A stretch of 64,000 bases of DNA, taken from Lutraria lutraria. Its lineage: Eukaryota; Mollusca; Bivalvia; Venerida; Mactridae. The notes below the pieces were generated by a model, which was not told the origin of the DNA, made no database searches, and saw only the letters and a program-made list of their open reading frames with translations. This document shows positions 26,901-41,900 of the stretch, piece by piece. The stretch is taken from NCBI GenBank assembly GCA_964023205.1, contig OZ026833.1:31150830-31214829 (forward strand), in the 5' to 3' direction. The stretch's first letter is position 1. Each line of letters opens with the position of its first letter. The position numbers and the translations under genes were made by a program.

Positions 26901-29900
26901 ATCAAATTTTGACAGATAGCTTTATTATTGTCTAAATTTCTGCATGACTACTTTCGTACTTTGATTGATACAGAAAAGTTGAATGCCTTTTTAAATCTAG
27001 ACTGTAAATGTAATCCTTTATTTTGCATATCTATGTAAATCTCTTTGGTAGTCTTTGTTGAAAGCATCATTACATAACAGAATAATTATGATAATTATAT
27101 ATATAATATACATTGACTGCTGTATGTCTATATAGAATCATCTATCTCAATAAAGACTGTAATCTCTATTTTTCTATATCAGAAATTTTGATAATTTGAT
27201 AAAAGAAATCATATTTTTTTTAGTAATATATGTTTGTTTAAAACAGATGCAGGAAAGACTGTTCTTGATATAAATATGGAGAGTAAGTACTGGGAATGCA
27301 TTATAATTGCATGAAAAACTTACATGATAATAATTTTGAATAATCACTTTCTCTTTAATTGAATGCACTGAACTAATTGACGCATGTACAGCCAAATCTG
27401 TCAGCAGCCACATGTGAATAATGGTAACCTAATCAGGGCATACCTAACTCTATATAACCACTGTGACGTGCGTACTCTTTCTCTCAGAAATAAAAATATA
27501 TATGGCCCAAAAAATGGTATACAAATTTAAAACTATGGTGGTAAAGCCTTTCAACGGCTGTGCACATTTGATGATGCATCATGAAAATGCCCTCTACATT
27601 GTATATGTGCCAAGGACTTATACATGGATTCACAACTGCTAAAAATAGATCAAACAATATTGAGCGACGATCCAACAACCCATTGCGATACTTGACTTTT
27701 GCCGACAGCAGTAATCAGGTGTTTACAAACTTAAGTTTATACTAGAAAACTCTGGCAATTTGGCACGGGAATTAGGTTAGGATTCAACAAAATTCATAAA
27801 GATACACTGAAAATGCACACATGTAAGTGTATGCATTGACAAAAAGGCATTAATCAACATTTCAAATTCCAGCATGGCAGACATTTAGTATTATCCTTTA
27901 TTCTCCCGAATTATTATTAAACATTCATATAATCATGGACATTATGGCTGTTGTAAACATTCGGATCATCACAGATATTTTCGCTGTTGTAAACATGAAC
28001 ATGAAATCCTGTTGATTCACGAGTCTATTCTGCGGGATTTGATTATACTTCTAACTGTAAATATGGAAGTCGCGAATCCATTGTATATATTAAGTCCTTG
28101 TATGTGCATATACATTCAATTTGACTACAGGAACGCCCGTGTTAATATCAAAACAAACATACTGATATTTAATTATATACGGTATACAAAATTAATGTAG
28201 CTGGACCAAATCAAGCTTTGAAAGGCAATTTTTTGTTACCATACATAAAAGCCCTATGTATCTCTGCTGCAGAATTGGTGCCCTTTAGTATCTGATTAGA
28301 CTGTATCTGAATATGTGTGATTATCAATCAACAAATTAATTATCATACTTATGAGCAAAAACTATAGTTAGGCATAATAGCTCTTGATTTATGATTAACC
28401 TAATTGGATTATAATTATGATTGATCTCAAGCTGCCACTGTTTCAGTCAAACTTAGATAATAGCATTCAGAGGTATTAATTTCTAGCTTGCATGATATTA
28501 TGATGATCATATAGCTTATAGGTATAGATAGTTAGTTTATAAATGTATGCATCAAATGCATTTTAAATGTATTTTTTTTACTCTTTTGCATTTATTTTAT
28601 AGTATCATTATCTTGTAATTTAAGTATTATAAATAAACAGAAAATGCTTTTTTATTATGCCATTTAATGATTTATTGAGCATTTGTTCATCGCTGAATAC
28701 AGATGCAAAGCTAAATTGTCTCACTGTACAATTCCAATATACATAATTATGTAGTGATATTTACTAAGCCTATCTTCACATTCAAACTTCAAACAAAATT
28801 ATGGAACATATTTACCTAAGGGCAGTCGTCATCAGGAGATATTAATATGAAAAAAAGGTGGACAATCAAAGAAAATTTATCATTTTACACTTAACAGAGC
28901 AGTACCCTATGTGCTTAAGTTGAACTGTCATGTGTTTAGATTTTAAGCAATTTAGTACAGTGTTAATAATAATCAATATATTGGCATGCATATAACACAT
29001 TAAAAGGTTGTGAACTATATTTTGATTTAATGGTAATTCATTAACATACTGATCAATATCAGTTAAGAATGAATAATTGATATCTATATAAGATAATTAA
29101 GCAATGCCTGAACTGAGGTTATATATTCAATGGTACATTAATAATGTCTGTGATTGATTGATTGATTTAGATATGTTTTTAATGCTAATCTAACAATTAA
29201 TATTCAACCATTTTATATTGTTGCATGAAACTTTGAAATTATTTTGTGATACAGATGGCTGAGTGCCTCCAATGCTCACTTACATTTGTTTTATTTTATC
29301 TTTATTGTCTGTATTGTATATGATGACAATATTTTATTTTATTATATTTTATCTCAAATTTCAATTTTACAGTCTAGATAACTCTTTATTATGAGTCAGT
29401 TGGGAACCTGACATTCTTAAATTTCAAGGAAAATTTGTTCGAATATTAAAAAGGTCGTGTATAAATAATAGACCTCTCTTATTGTTTCATTGTAATTAAC
29501 TTTGGTTTTCAATGAATTTATATCATATTATCATGCTGATCCATTCTGATATACTTTGTCTCTAAACCAGTCAAATGGCTTGCATTTGGTCACAGAGCCG
29601 ACTAGTTTAGAGGGTTTCTACTGTATTTAAATCTCTTACAGTTTCCTTTTTGTAATAAAATACCTTATTGTAATGATTATAGTTACATTATTTAATTTCA
29701 AGAAATAAAAAAAGAAACCTGAAGGTGACCCCTTCCCTGTCTTGAATTTAAACTAATGTTAGGAGCATTTGTTGTACATATTAGGCAATGAATGGAAGAC
29801 AAGGTTTGAAACCCAAGAGGAAATGAACCAACAGCTGGAGAGACAGATTATAATGCTACAAGACAAAATTGAGGAGGCAAAGAGAAACCTAAAAGACGGT

Positions 29901-32900
29901 ATGTTCACATATTATTCTTATCTTCACAATTTTTCACATTTCAATAGTTTATCTATTACAATTTCACATTTTATAAGCAGGATTTCATTATATAAATATA
30001 AGACTATAAACTTGTTTAATTAAGTGTTCACTGGTAAAATCGGTACTATCTAAGGATACAAAACATCTCAGGAATTGTCTATGTTAAAATTACCCCAGTT
30101 TAAATTATTCAAACATTAAATCCATTGGTTGTCCATTTATGATTCATTTTACTGCTGTGTTAAACCTTTAATGGCAATTTGATTACCTGTGAATATAAAC
30201 AAGTTTATAGTTAATTTGCATATTCTAGATAGAAAATTGATTTTCACTTATTTCAGGTTAGTAAATTTTGACCAAGTGGTTGGTTTGCATAATGATGTTT
30301 ATACAGTGAAAACTAAAATTGTAGATTTATTAATTCAATTGACTGTATGAATAATAGTCCACATGAAATAACATGAAGGTCTGTTGTATATTATATTTTA
30401 TTAATTAAATTGTCTACTGTACACCATTTTTTATTGAATATACATTCCAATTGCATGTTTTTTATAGATATGTCACAACACTTATATTTTCTAGTAAAAA
30501 GCAAATTTTACTAAGCACAGCCACAATACGCATTCTGCACATTGCCACTTAGCTTTTTCTTATAAATGCTGGCCTGGTTCAAATGATATATTTACCTTAC
30601 TGATTTTAATGGAAAGAAAGCTTGTATTATGACATGGCCTCCGAGTTTAAAAACTGAGCGCAGGGAGCAAACTCAGAATTCTATCTTTCCATTGGTCATA
30701 ATAAAGTCTTGAGCCAGGAAACAAACAATTAGAAACCAGCAGCTCAGGTTCAAGACTGGTCCCCTGTACAATCATAGTTTTTACCGTCAGTCTAAAATGT
30801 TGCACAGTTCAGTAATTGAATTCAGTTTGGATTCTACTTATTCATATAATCTGTATGTCAGTTTTATGTATGTAAATATTTGTTCAATAATGGCAAATGT
30901 TTATACATTTGCATTTCAATCTTGTTTTGATGGTTGTGTGGGTGGACATTTTGTTGGAAAAACATTTTGGAATTTCAAAACATAGAACATATCAATGTAC
31001 TTAATATTTAAACATTGGCCTGGCATCTTAATTAATCTTAAAACAAGCAGTGAAGCATGCAATATCAAGCAAGGTTTTTATGACATTGCCAATTTTAAAC
31101 TGGCTGAGAAGTTGTTACACTAAATCTAGTATTTTTAAGCTATGGCAATGCATAGTTGCAAGGCGATAAATATTAACATAGATCATTGATCGCACAATGC
31201 AGGTTCCTACTATGCTGAAAATTTGAAGACAATGTTGTTCTTGTGTAAGATATAAAGTGTGTCATTATGAATTTTTACTCATCAGTGTTAATGTGTCGTC
31301 TTCAGTGCACTGTTCGTACAGTTACGTGGAACGTTTGCAGTTGATCACTAAATGTTTGACAGTTTCTTTTGTTTAATGCCTTGTTTTGCTTCTATAGTCT
31401 ATGTCTGTTTAAAATCTTCTGACCATAATATTTTGAAATTTAGAACTAAAACACTTCGAGTACCACACTGCTTTGTCAAAAGTCCCTTTGATCAATAAAT
31501 ACTTTTTGCTAAGCAATTAAGTCAAACAGGAAATTCTTCGAAATATTTTGAAATATAAACCAAATTTTTTACTCGAAAATAACCAGGAAAATAATGGAAA
31601 GGAATGAGATGAGTTTGACTTAAATTTTGGATCAATAATAAGATTTACAAAAATAACTCTTTGACAAATGAAACTTAATATGGCTCTATATACAGGTTAC
31701 AGTCCTTATGTAACCATTTTTAGCAGAGAAAGTGAGTTAAGTTATTGAAAGGCTATAGATATCAAATTCAGATCGAAGTGGAGTCTATAATTTATAATCA
31801 TCTACAATATATATACATATATGTTATGATACAAAGAAATTGCACAATATAATGAAAACATTTTCTGCTTTTTTTGTGGCAGATTTGCTTGTAGTTTAAT
31901 CATAGTTTGTTGATGTTTCCAATTTTCAGCCGATTTGGTACAACTGTATCAGGCAAAGAAAATTGAAGGTTATATTTCTGATATTTGCACGTCAATCTTT
32001 GCCTGTTGTAACCTATGTAACTCTCACCTTTAATTGTACATTTGTGATTTTATTTTACTTCCATCTCATTTGTCTTTTTTACCATTTTGGATGGATTTCT
32101 AATCAGAGTTTTAATTTCATTTTAATATTTTTTTCATGTTTCATCTCGATACTCCAGAGCAAAAAGATATTTTTCAATCCATCTTTAATAAATAACACTA
32201 TAACATTTATATTTTTAGTTTACATCAGGTTATATCCCAATCTATCCAGCTTGTTTGGTTGCTTAGCGACCAATTTTAATACCCTGCTTGTTGATTTAAA
32301 TTGTCTCCATAGATGTGATCAATACTTTGGGGTGGTTGTGTAGTTTTTCTCCTTCGGTGCCTTTTTAGCTTACCAGAGAACAAAGTGCTCATGGTGAGCT
32401 ATTGTAATTGTGTGATGTCCGTCGTCCGTCCTCTATGTGTGCGAAAACAATTCCTTTAAAGAACATCTCCTTCTTAACCAGTTGGTCAATTTCAACAAAA
32501 TATTATATGGATGTTTCTTGCATGAAGCTCTACTAAAGTAGTTAAAAAAATTAATTTAATGAAAAACTTTAAACATATTCTTGTCCAAAACCAAGGCCTA
32601 GAGCTTAGATATTTGTTGTGTAGCATTGTCTAGTGGACCTCTAATAAGTTTGTTCAAATTATTGCACTAGGGTCAAAATTGGCCTGTCCCAGGAGTCACT
32701 TGATTTTACCAAGACTTATATAGGGAAATTTTAAAAATCTTCTCGTCAGAAACTACAATGCCTAGAGTTTAGATATTTGGTATGTAGCATTGTCTAGTGG
32801 ACCTCTACCAAGATTGTTCAAATTATTGCCTTAAGGTCAAAATAAATTGGCCCTGCCCCAGGGGTCACTTGATTCATATAGGCTTATATAGCAAAATTAA

Positions 32901-35900
32901 AACAATCTTCTTGGTCGAAATCATAAGGCCTAGAGCCTAGATATTTGGTATGTAGCATTGTCTAGTGGACCTCTACCATTATGAAAAAAGTATGGCCCCA
33001 GGGTGAAAATTAGCCCCGTCCTGGGGTTCACATGATTTGTATAAAAGGCTTATATAGGGAAAAAAATCTTCTTGTCCAAAACCTCAAGGCACAGAGCTTA
33101 CTTATTTTGTATGCATAATTGGTGGACATCTACCAAGTTTGTTCGAATTATTACCGTAGGGGCAAATTTGGCCCCACCCCCAGGTCACTTAATTTTATAA
33201 AGGCTCATGATAATTATTCTAAAAGTATTTTTTATCTGGTGAGCGATATAAGGCCAGCGTGGCCTTCTTGTTTCTAATTGTGGATTATAAATATGATATG
33301 TAAACATTCAAATATTTTAGTTTCATTGAATGCTTTTACAAGTAATTAAAAGACATTGTCCCAGTATGCAATTACTAAATTTTTGGAACGGAAAAGCATT
33401 TTCATCTGTCAGTAACACCAACTTCATGTTTCTAAAAAAACACCAATAACAAAACTACATGTCCATTGAAGACTCATCTGATACTTACCCTTTCTTTTTG
33501 TAAAAAATTGCTGTGTCTCATGAGTCATGTTTAATTTACTCATTTATGCCAATTTACTGAATGATTTGCCTCTTTTTGTTAAATGATTTTCCTCTTTTTG
33601 TTAAATGATTTGCCTCTTTTTGTTAAATGATTTGCCTCATTTTGTTAAAAGCTTACCCTCCCCCCAACAAAATATATAAGTATTCAACACGTAAAATACA
33701 ATACAGCTTGGAATTGTAAGAAAACACAAATGTGTATAATCTATTCATACAACTTTGATAATGTACTAAGTTAAGGTATCTTTTTTTATAAAAGAACCAT
33801 TTTTTTGAGGGGTCAAAAACTTCAACTTTTGAAGCCTTGATCTTAATTAGTCTGTGTCATCTACATCTGCTTTGACATATTATGTATTTCTTATTATTGA
33901 ACTTAACTAATAATATTTTCTGTCTTTAATTATAATACATAGAAAAAATAAAACATTTCCTTGAGCAACAATGATTGAAATGCACATTGTAACAGACAAA
34001 TATATTCCACAATCCACCTGTAAGCTAGCCCATCTCCGGTGGGATGTCAATTTTGAACAGTTGTCATCTTTGTTTAGATGACATATGTGAAAATAAACCT
34101 CCGAATCCCTAGGCCAATGATTTTATTCATGATTTTCCTCCCAAATAAAACACTTCAAATGATGCATGACCATGCTGTCTGTGTAGGACATGTTTGACTG
34201 TACACCATTGTTGCTCTAAAGGGAACTCATGTTTCTATTTGCTTTAATCATGTAACTTGGTACAGGACATATAAAATCAATTAGGGGTATAATGCATTTA
34301 CTTTTTTTTCAGCAGGTACATAAGATACCTTGCTATGATCAGTTTGCTTAGGAATATTTTAGAGGTTCTAAATATTAAATGTATACAAAATGTGTTATCA
34401 TGGTCATTGTCTATCACTTAATCATTTCAATATTTTGCATACAAATTATTTGCAGTTCTCAAAATATTTTAGTCACAATACATTGCATATTTATTGTTAA
34501 TATTGTAAATTTCTTGTGATAGAATTATGTATTATGTATAGCAAGTCTTATCTTGAAAATAATTGTGCATGTTTAAATTGCAATATGAAACAGAAAGTGA
34601 ACAAAAATGGGTCAAGCGTAGGGCTGCATTGAAGGGTAATGTTAGATTCCATAATCACCTTCTTTGTTTGTATCTATGTACTTGTATTTGAAGAGCTCTT
34701 CTATGAGTTCAATCCTTTCTATATGATTGTCAACTGTCACCCCCTGTCTGTCAGTTACCTTGTCTACTTAAGTATGGCTTGGATGTGCAATTCCCAACTA
34801 TATTACCTTTTGAATGGCTTTGGAAACTTTGACTATATTTCGAATCTTAAAGATGATGTGTGTTTGTTTACCCTTCTATGGTATATCATAGATTGTCTTT
34901 ATCCCTAAATCAGAGAATCTATTCCGTGGATTTCATTCTTTCAATCTGAATGTGTATCATCATATTATATACATTATGGTTCTCTAATAATCATGAGAAT
35001 GGAGCTTGCTTGGATTATAAAACATAAGCTTTGCTTGTTGATTTTATCCCTATATGTTTGTCTTCAGTTGTGTGTCTAAATGTTTAGATTATACTTAAAC
35101 CCTGGCTTTAAGTGATGTCATTTTTCCATTTAATCCTATTTTCAGTGTTGAATGAAGATCGAGGTATAAATAAAACCTTAGTTTTTACCCTTTGTTTATT
35201 TGTACAAATCAGTTTCCCGCATAAACTCTAACATTTCCTGTTTATTATTACATTATTTTATTTTTGCCTAGCTGTTTAATTTATGTATATTTTAGTTTTT
35301 GGCTGACTTGAAAGTTTCAGATTGTCATTTAGTGAATATTTTCTTGAATTAGAAAATTGTGCAATGATAAATTAAGTAATACTATGTTTCTTGTTTTATT
35401 AGGCATAACCTATGTTTGATCAGTACATGTAATTTAAATTTCCTGCTTAGATGAAAGAATTGCAAGTTACAAGTCAGCGTTCATCATCAAACATCTTACT
35501 GATGGTTGCATTGTCAATTTATACAAATATTGATAACAATTAAGGAAATCATTTGATTTATGAATGACTGTGGTCTTCTACATGAACCATTCAAACATTA
35601 CTGATATGAGTTTTTTTTTATAAAATTTTAACAGATTATTTACAATCACTAACTTTGCACTTTGATATGTTACATATTTTGCACAATTAAACTGACTTAA
35701 CATAATAATTATTATACTGATGCATAGACGTCAACAAAAAGAAACAATGAGATTAACGCCTATTGCACTTGCTATTTTCATTTAGAAATTATTTTGACTT
35801 ATGAAATATTGATTGTTTTTACGGCTTTGGTTATTAAAGAAGTAAGACACCTTATGTGTTTAAAGCAGAATGGTAATGACAGTCATAGACATTCTGCAAT

Positions 35901-38900
35901 ATAAAATGCTTGTGGTGCATATAGAGCGTAAGGTAATCTGGGTTTATGTAATAGTAAAGAAGTTGCTGCAATTGCTCAGCTTGTTGATGTGTTAGGATTT
36001 GTAATAATTGATGATGTCAGGGCAATCTCTCAAGATTATTAAGATTTAAAATGAATCTTAGCTGTAGCAATTATCATTCAGAAGACTGCATGCTTTTACA
36101 GTCTAACAATGTAATGTTTCTGTAAGATTTTTTAAATCGTATTCATGATCTCTGTGTCTAATAATTATGTGCTGGCCTTAGTCCACAAGTAATCAATTTG
36201 TATTCAAGGCCATTGCAAATTATTTTCAGAGTTGCTCGCACGGTATTTCAAGTTTTTATGCAAAATTATTGAGGTTTGCTGTCAAATCACTTAATTGTTA
36301 TATGTGTGATATCGTCATTTGATTAATGACCATGTGGTGTTACTTTATGTTTTAAAGCACTTTTAAGTCTGGTAATATTAACCTGGCTCCATATTTCGAT
36401 GTGAACGTAACTGATTGTTTTGGAATTTTTAAGACTGACTCTAAGTTTCACTAATGCTAGATAACTTTAATAAAGCCAGTTTAATAGTATCAATCACCCA
36501 ATATTTGTCTTTTATGCCCTTGTATGGTTATTTGTTGATGTATGATATTAAAGCATCATATCATAGAATAAAGCGATGACACATGCACCTCTTATGAGAT
36601 ACTAATTATTGCTTCAATCAATGATTTGGTGCTTTAAAATGTCTATTCTTTGTGCTGCAGATATTTTTTAATGTTTTAATTGCCTCCCTTTACAAATTTG
36701 TTAGTACCATTATCTACCTGACAAATAGCTTATATTGCTTATTTTCTTTCTCATCATAAAATGGCTGACATTGAACGCCTTAAATTATTGTTCTCCTATG
36801 TTTTAAAACATAGCTCATGGTTGTTCTTATAATGAGTTTTTATGAAGGGAAGTAAACTGAAGTCTTAGAAAAATCTGCATGCAAATATTTTTACTGATGA
36901 AGGATGTCATTCAGTGTATATGTATTGTTCATTATTGAATATATTCTTATAATTTTTAACTTGATATATGGTTGACTCTGGTTTACAGCTAGGGCGTATG
37001 TTGAAGGTAGGGCACCTAGTCCAGACACTCGGGCAGGGACTCCAAAGTCTAAATCTACTGGAATTACTATAAATATATCAGTCTCCCCTCAAGGTAGGCG
37101 CGAACACTATAAACATTCCCAGAGTGAGGAACAGAGGCCAAATTGTCTAGTCATGTGACATTGTAATCAACCCTGTCACAGGTCTTCATTATCCAAAGAG
37201 TTTGCAACATAACAATGATGGTGAAATAATGTATTATAATGAAGTCTATTAAACATTATACAAATAGTTAAGTCTATAACAGCTGCTAACCTTGTCTGAC
37301 ATTGCAGTTCAATCCCATATACAATGTGGCTGTTACCTATCTGTGCAGGGATTTTATATTCTTTTGCAGTTTTAAACTTTTACATTGACAGTTGATGTAT
37401 GATAAATAATATGCAAACATGAACTATTATTGTAATTGGAATAATCTTCAAAATTAGTTATATTTGAATGTGTAGAATTGTTTTGGCCATAATAGCATGA
37501 CATTGTGTTGACATGTTTTATGCATGTCATTATTCACCATCTTGTTCTGCAAAACCCTTTGTTTTATATTGAGTGCAAATTTATAAACTGAGCTCTCCAG
37601 CTGCAGAACTCAGATTTACCAATTTTACCTAAAATCAACAGAGCTTTCCTGAATTATTAGACTTTTGATGTAGAAGAAAAACTGACAACAATTTGAAAGC
37701 ACTGCATGCATTATAATACAGCATATGACTTTCAAAGAGTTTAGTTTTGTTTAGATCATTAAAATAGAAAAAGGCATCACAAAAGATCTATAATATCTGG
37801 TAGAAACATCCCCTTAGTACAAATAATATTATATTAGGGGTAACTTGTGTAATAAGTCTATCTACCTGTACACGTAATAACAGAAGATAGATTTGTTTCA
37901 CTTGAACCTATCTAATAATATGCACCATGTAAGAATCATGTATAGTTTTTGTCTGTGTTTGTGCTAAAGGGGTGTTTGTTTTAATATCCTCATCTCTGGA
38001 ACCGTTTGGTGCTTCCTTGGGCAACCTGGGCTGGTCACTCTTATCATAGAATTATCACGTCCAGCCCATCCTCGCACTATGATAAAGTGTAGTCAAACTA
38101 GTTAACATTGTTTTACTTTGTTTATTCAATGCTATCCCTGATTCAAATCATGTATCAGTCATGTTTAACACTAGTTTCTGCTGCATTCAAAAAACTTTCA
38201 TTGAAATCATGGAATCCATGATTTATACTAGTGCCCTTTTTCTTCTAATTGATAGCATGATGACTGAGGAAATGTTTAGAAAATTAAGCTAACACACATC
38301 ATTTAACAATTTTAAAGAATGTTCTAATTTGCAAATTTGCCAATTTACTTGCTACCAAAGTGTACTTTATTAAAAAAACAGCTGCTTATTCTTAGCAATT
38401 AATGTTCAGCATAATATATTCATGTTTTAATCTACACTTTGTCATTATGTTTTGCCTGCATAGCTAGAGGCTAGAATCTCTGTTGATATGTTGTATATTA
38501 ACAAGAATATACTTTGAAGAAAATCTTATTGCATGACTCAAAAATGCTTTCAAAAAATGCTAACTGACTTCTTTACGAAAATATCTTCTGACTTGTATGT
38601 ACCATGCAATTAGTGCATACTATCATTCAAGTTTACCTGAATGCTCATGTAAAAAGTTATAGGGCATTCCATATTTTTGTCTTATTCAGTTGCAAGGTTG
38701 TAACCCTTCTTTATGAATGTATGGAGTTTAAAAATCATTGCGCTAATGTAATGAATGTATGCTAGATAGCTATGCAGTCAAGACATTGTATTATTTAAAT
38801 ACAGTGTTAACTTTTCTGATCCATTTACATTTTATTACTTCAGTTTCAGTTTGTTCCTGAGTTTAGTGTTTCTTGTACATTTATTCTTTCATTTAATGTA

Positions 38901-41900
38901 TTCTGTATTCTCATGGGTGATGTATATCCAGTTTTCTTTTATCTTAGCAATCTTGAAACAGTATTTTTTCTGGGCATAATTATACCCTTGGACATGGCCC
39001 TGAACTGTAATTTACTTAAAAATTGACATTTCTATGAATTATAATTAGAAATTGAATATTTCATAAAAGATCTGTGCATAATGACACAATGTTTAAGATT
39101 AAGATGTCAAAGGAAAGATTACATTTAAGTAAAACTCAGCATTAGGACTTAACTGTGAAGTTCTGAACTACATAGTCTTGATATTCATGTGTTTTCATTA
39201 TTATTATGTGAAAATGTATGTATAATGGAAAACTGGGCTGAAATATCTGGTCTTTAAATTATAGTGAAGTAATTTTATAATTGAAGTTTTACTGTATCTA
39301 GATGGCACTGTATTTGACAAAAACTGTGTAGAATCTGAGCTCAAGTTTAGTTTTAATGTTTCTGCTCATGTAACAGACTTCTGTAAAATAAAACCATCAC
39401 CAATGGGATTCTAATTACGGTACAATAAATCTAATTGTTATAATTTATTTGTACTTGCCTATATAGCTAGTATTTCATGCTCCTGGTATCATATATTTAT
39501 GTTGACATGTTTGTTTCGTTTTACAAATTGGTGCTGGTAAACTAAAACATTTTGTTTCCATTATTGAGAAGCATTTAATGTATTCAGTAATATCAATACC
39601 TTCCTGTGCAATGTTTTTATTATTTTAAAACCTTCAAAGGTGCTGCCTTTTTAGATGTTATACCTTAAGCTTCATATTTGTCTTTAATGCGTTAAATTTG
39701 CTGATTATTTATTTGCAGAATATGTCATTTTTTAAATGAAATGTTTCATTCTTAAAAAGTTAATTTTAAGTTTGTATTTATAATGATTATAAACATTTTT
39801 ATACTTTTATTTCATGCACATTTTAATTATTGATTTACAGTAACACCATTATTACTGTTTTTTGGTTGTTTATAAGTAGTTGTGATCAGCCCGCATTTAC
39901 CTACCTAGAGTTAAAGTAAATTGATTTTCATGTTACATTTAATTGAATGATATATTAGATAAGATTTGAGTATTGTCTCCATGCATGCATTTGTAATTTC
40001 AGCTGGAAAAACTCCGAGAGACATGAAATCATTTGACGATTTGTCTGATGTAAGTTGTTGAATATAAATCCTGTAATTATCTTATTATTTATATTCACTC
40101 AAATTCTATGTAGTATTTATATATAATGTTTTTATATATATTCACTCAAATTCTATCTAGTATTTATATATTATGTTTTTATATATATTCACTCAAATTC
40201 TATCTAGTATTTATATATAATGTTTTTCAATCTCTTTAGTAAACTGTCATTTTCCATTTGAGTTTTGTCTAAAGTGAATTATTTTAAGGAATAATAACAA
40301 GTCAATTTACTTAATATCCTTGTCATTGGTCAATATCTATAAATTAGACCGTCTGCCAATCAAATGCTTATATTTGTAGACTAGCTGGTACACATCTTAC
40401 AAGTACTAATCCTAATAGATTAGATATGAAAACAATTATGATGCATCTCGATCATTAAAACTTAGTAATCGAAGTTGTACATGAATGTGCTCTAAGAACA
40501 AGTTTCTGCACTTTGGGACAACATTTGTTTAAGTGTTTGTCAAGTGAAACATAGAAGTTGCCAATTATAGTATTGTAGTTACTGTAGGTATTTAAATCAA
40601 CAAGCCTAGGAATTTTGATTTTGAGATATTCTAAATGTATTATCGGAGAAAAGATATTAATACTTCCATTTAGATTCACTGACTGTTGTGATAAGACCTT
40701 GCAGTGTTATGTTTCTGGACTCAGTATTCAAAGTCCTGTTTTGATAGTGTGTGTCTCTAAATTATGTGTAACCAAGTTGCACTTCATTTCCTTTTTGTTT
40801 TAAACATTTTCACTCTTAATCAGAAGTGAATGTAGGACTAAATTGTAGTTCTAGTAATTGTTTTGCTTGACATGCATGATGTATTAGATTGTCCAGCCAG
40901 ACAGTACAATGGTTTGTAGCTAGCTCAACATAACATCAACGCTGGTAGTTCAGTTGAAGTGTGCATGTGCATACTTTTAAGTGTCTCTTTTCCTCTCTGA
41001 TTTTTTTCTGAAGATCATTATTCTGTCATTTACTGGCGATTTTGATAAAGGGACAGTAACAGTCGACACCTGTAGCTGTAGCTCAAAGGTTGAAGTCACA
41101 CAGAATATGATATACCCAATTTCTATGTTAATATGCAATCACATTAACACAAGGTGTTTCCTGGTTCGTTTTATAATCTCGCAGCATTTTTCATCTTTGG
41201 AAGTTCAATAAATTGCTCCTTTGAGAGTATATTTCGAGGACTCAACGCAACAGTGTCGTAACTCATATTGAAATAAGAACAAGTTACGACAGTGTTGCGT
41301 TGATCCCTCGACTTATAGTTTATTAAACATTGCATTTTAATGTTCAGCATTTTTTATGTTTCACTTACAGTATATTCATCATCTTAAGAGAATTCTGGAC
41401 ATTGAAGCAAAGGTTATTTGTTGTTGTGGATGTATTAAATATCTTAATCATCAATCCATGTTATGTTTACTAATGCTGTGACTTAACCTTGTGATTATGC
41501 ATTTTGGGGACTCGGCTTGGTTTCCATTTTGAATGTTCAATGTACTTCAATAGTTTGCATTTTTATTGAATTGTTTGGAGTGAAATAAATATTTGATTAC
41601 TTTGTGACTTAAATTTACCTGTGACATAATTATTCTTTTCTCATTTTTTATGTAAAATTAACTGTTATTACTGTTTATATATTGGCCAACTCTTTCAGGA
41701 AGTTGGAAGCTTAAAGCATGCACTGAATGGTGTTAATTTCCTTCCCTTTTGCAGCACATTATTTTCAAATTTTTAATTTTGTATTTGACTATAGGCACAC
41801 TGATAAACTATTTTTGTTCAGTTGTTTAGGCAGAACACATGTTTGTTTCTGATTAAATGCTTATTAAGATAGGGTATGTAGATCAGGACATTCACATTTA

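Larger units (their letters stand above)
31930..35163 (+). other. Cluster of three very small CCDC169 exons (39, 42 and 18 nt)
   Basis: Exons 31930-31968, 34594-34635 and 35146-35163 are each flanked by AG and GT and are each phase 1 in and out. Joined, they read ADLVQLYQAKKIE, ESEQKWVKRRAALK, VLNEDR and then run into ARAYVEG of the next exon, a smooth charged helix. The donor of the first (GTTATA) and the pyrimidine tract of the second are weak. Each could be skipped without a frame change. Confidence 0.6.

Noticed and set aside
31963..32343. 126-codon frame rich in Phe, Leu and Ile as a membrane protein
   Set aside because: Composition is that of translated T-rich intron. It begins inside a likely CCDC169 exon in another frame and runs up to a repeat element.
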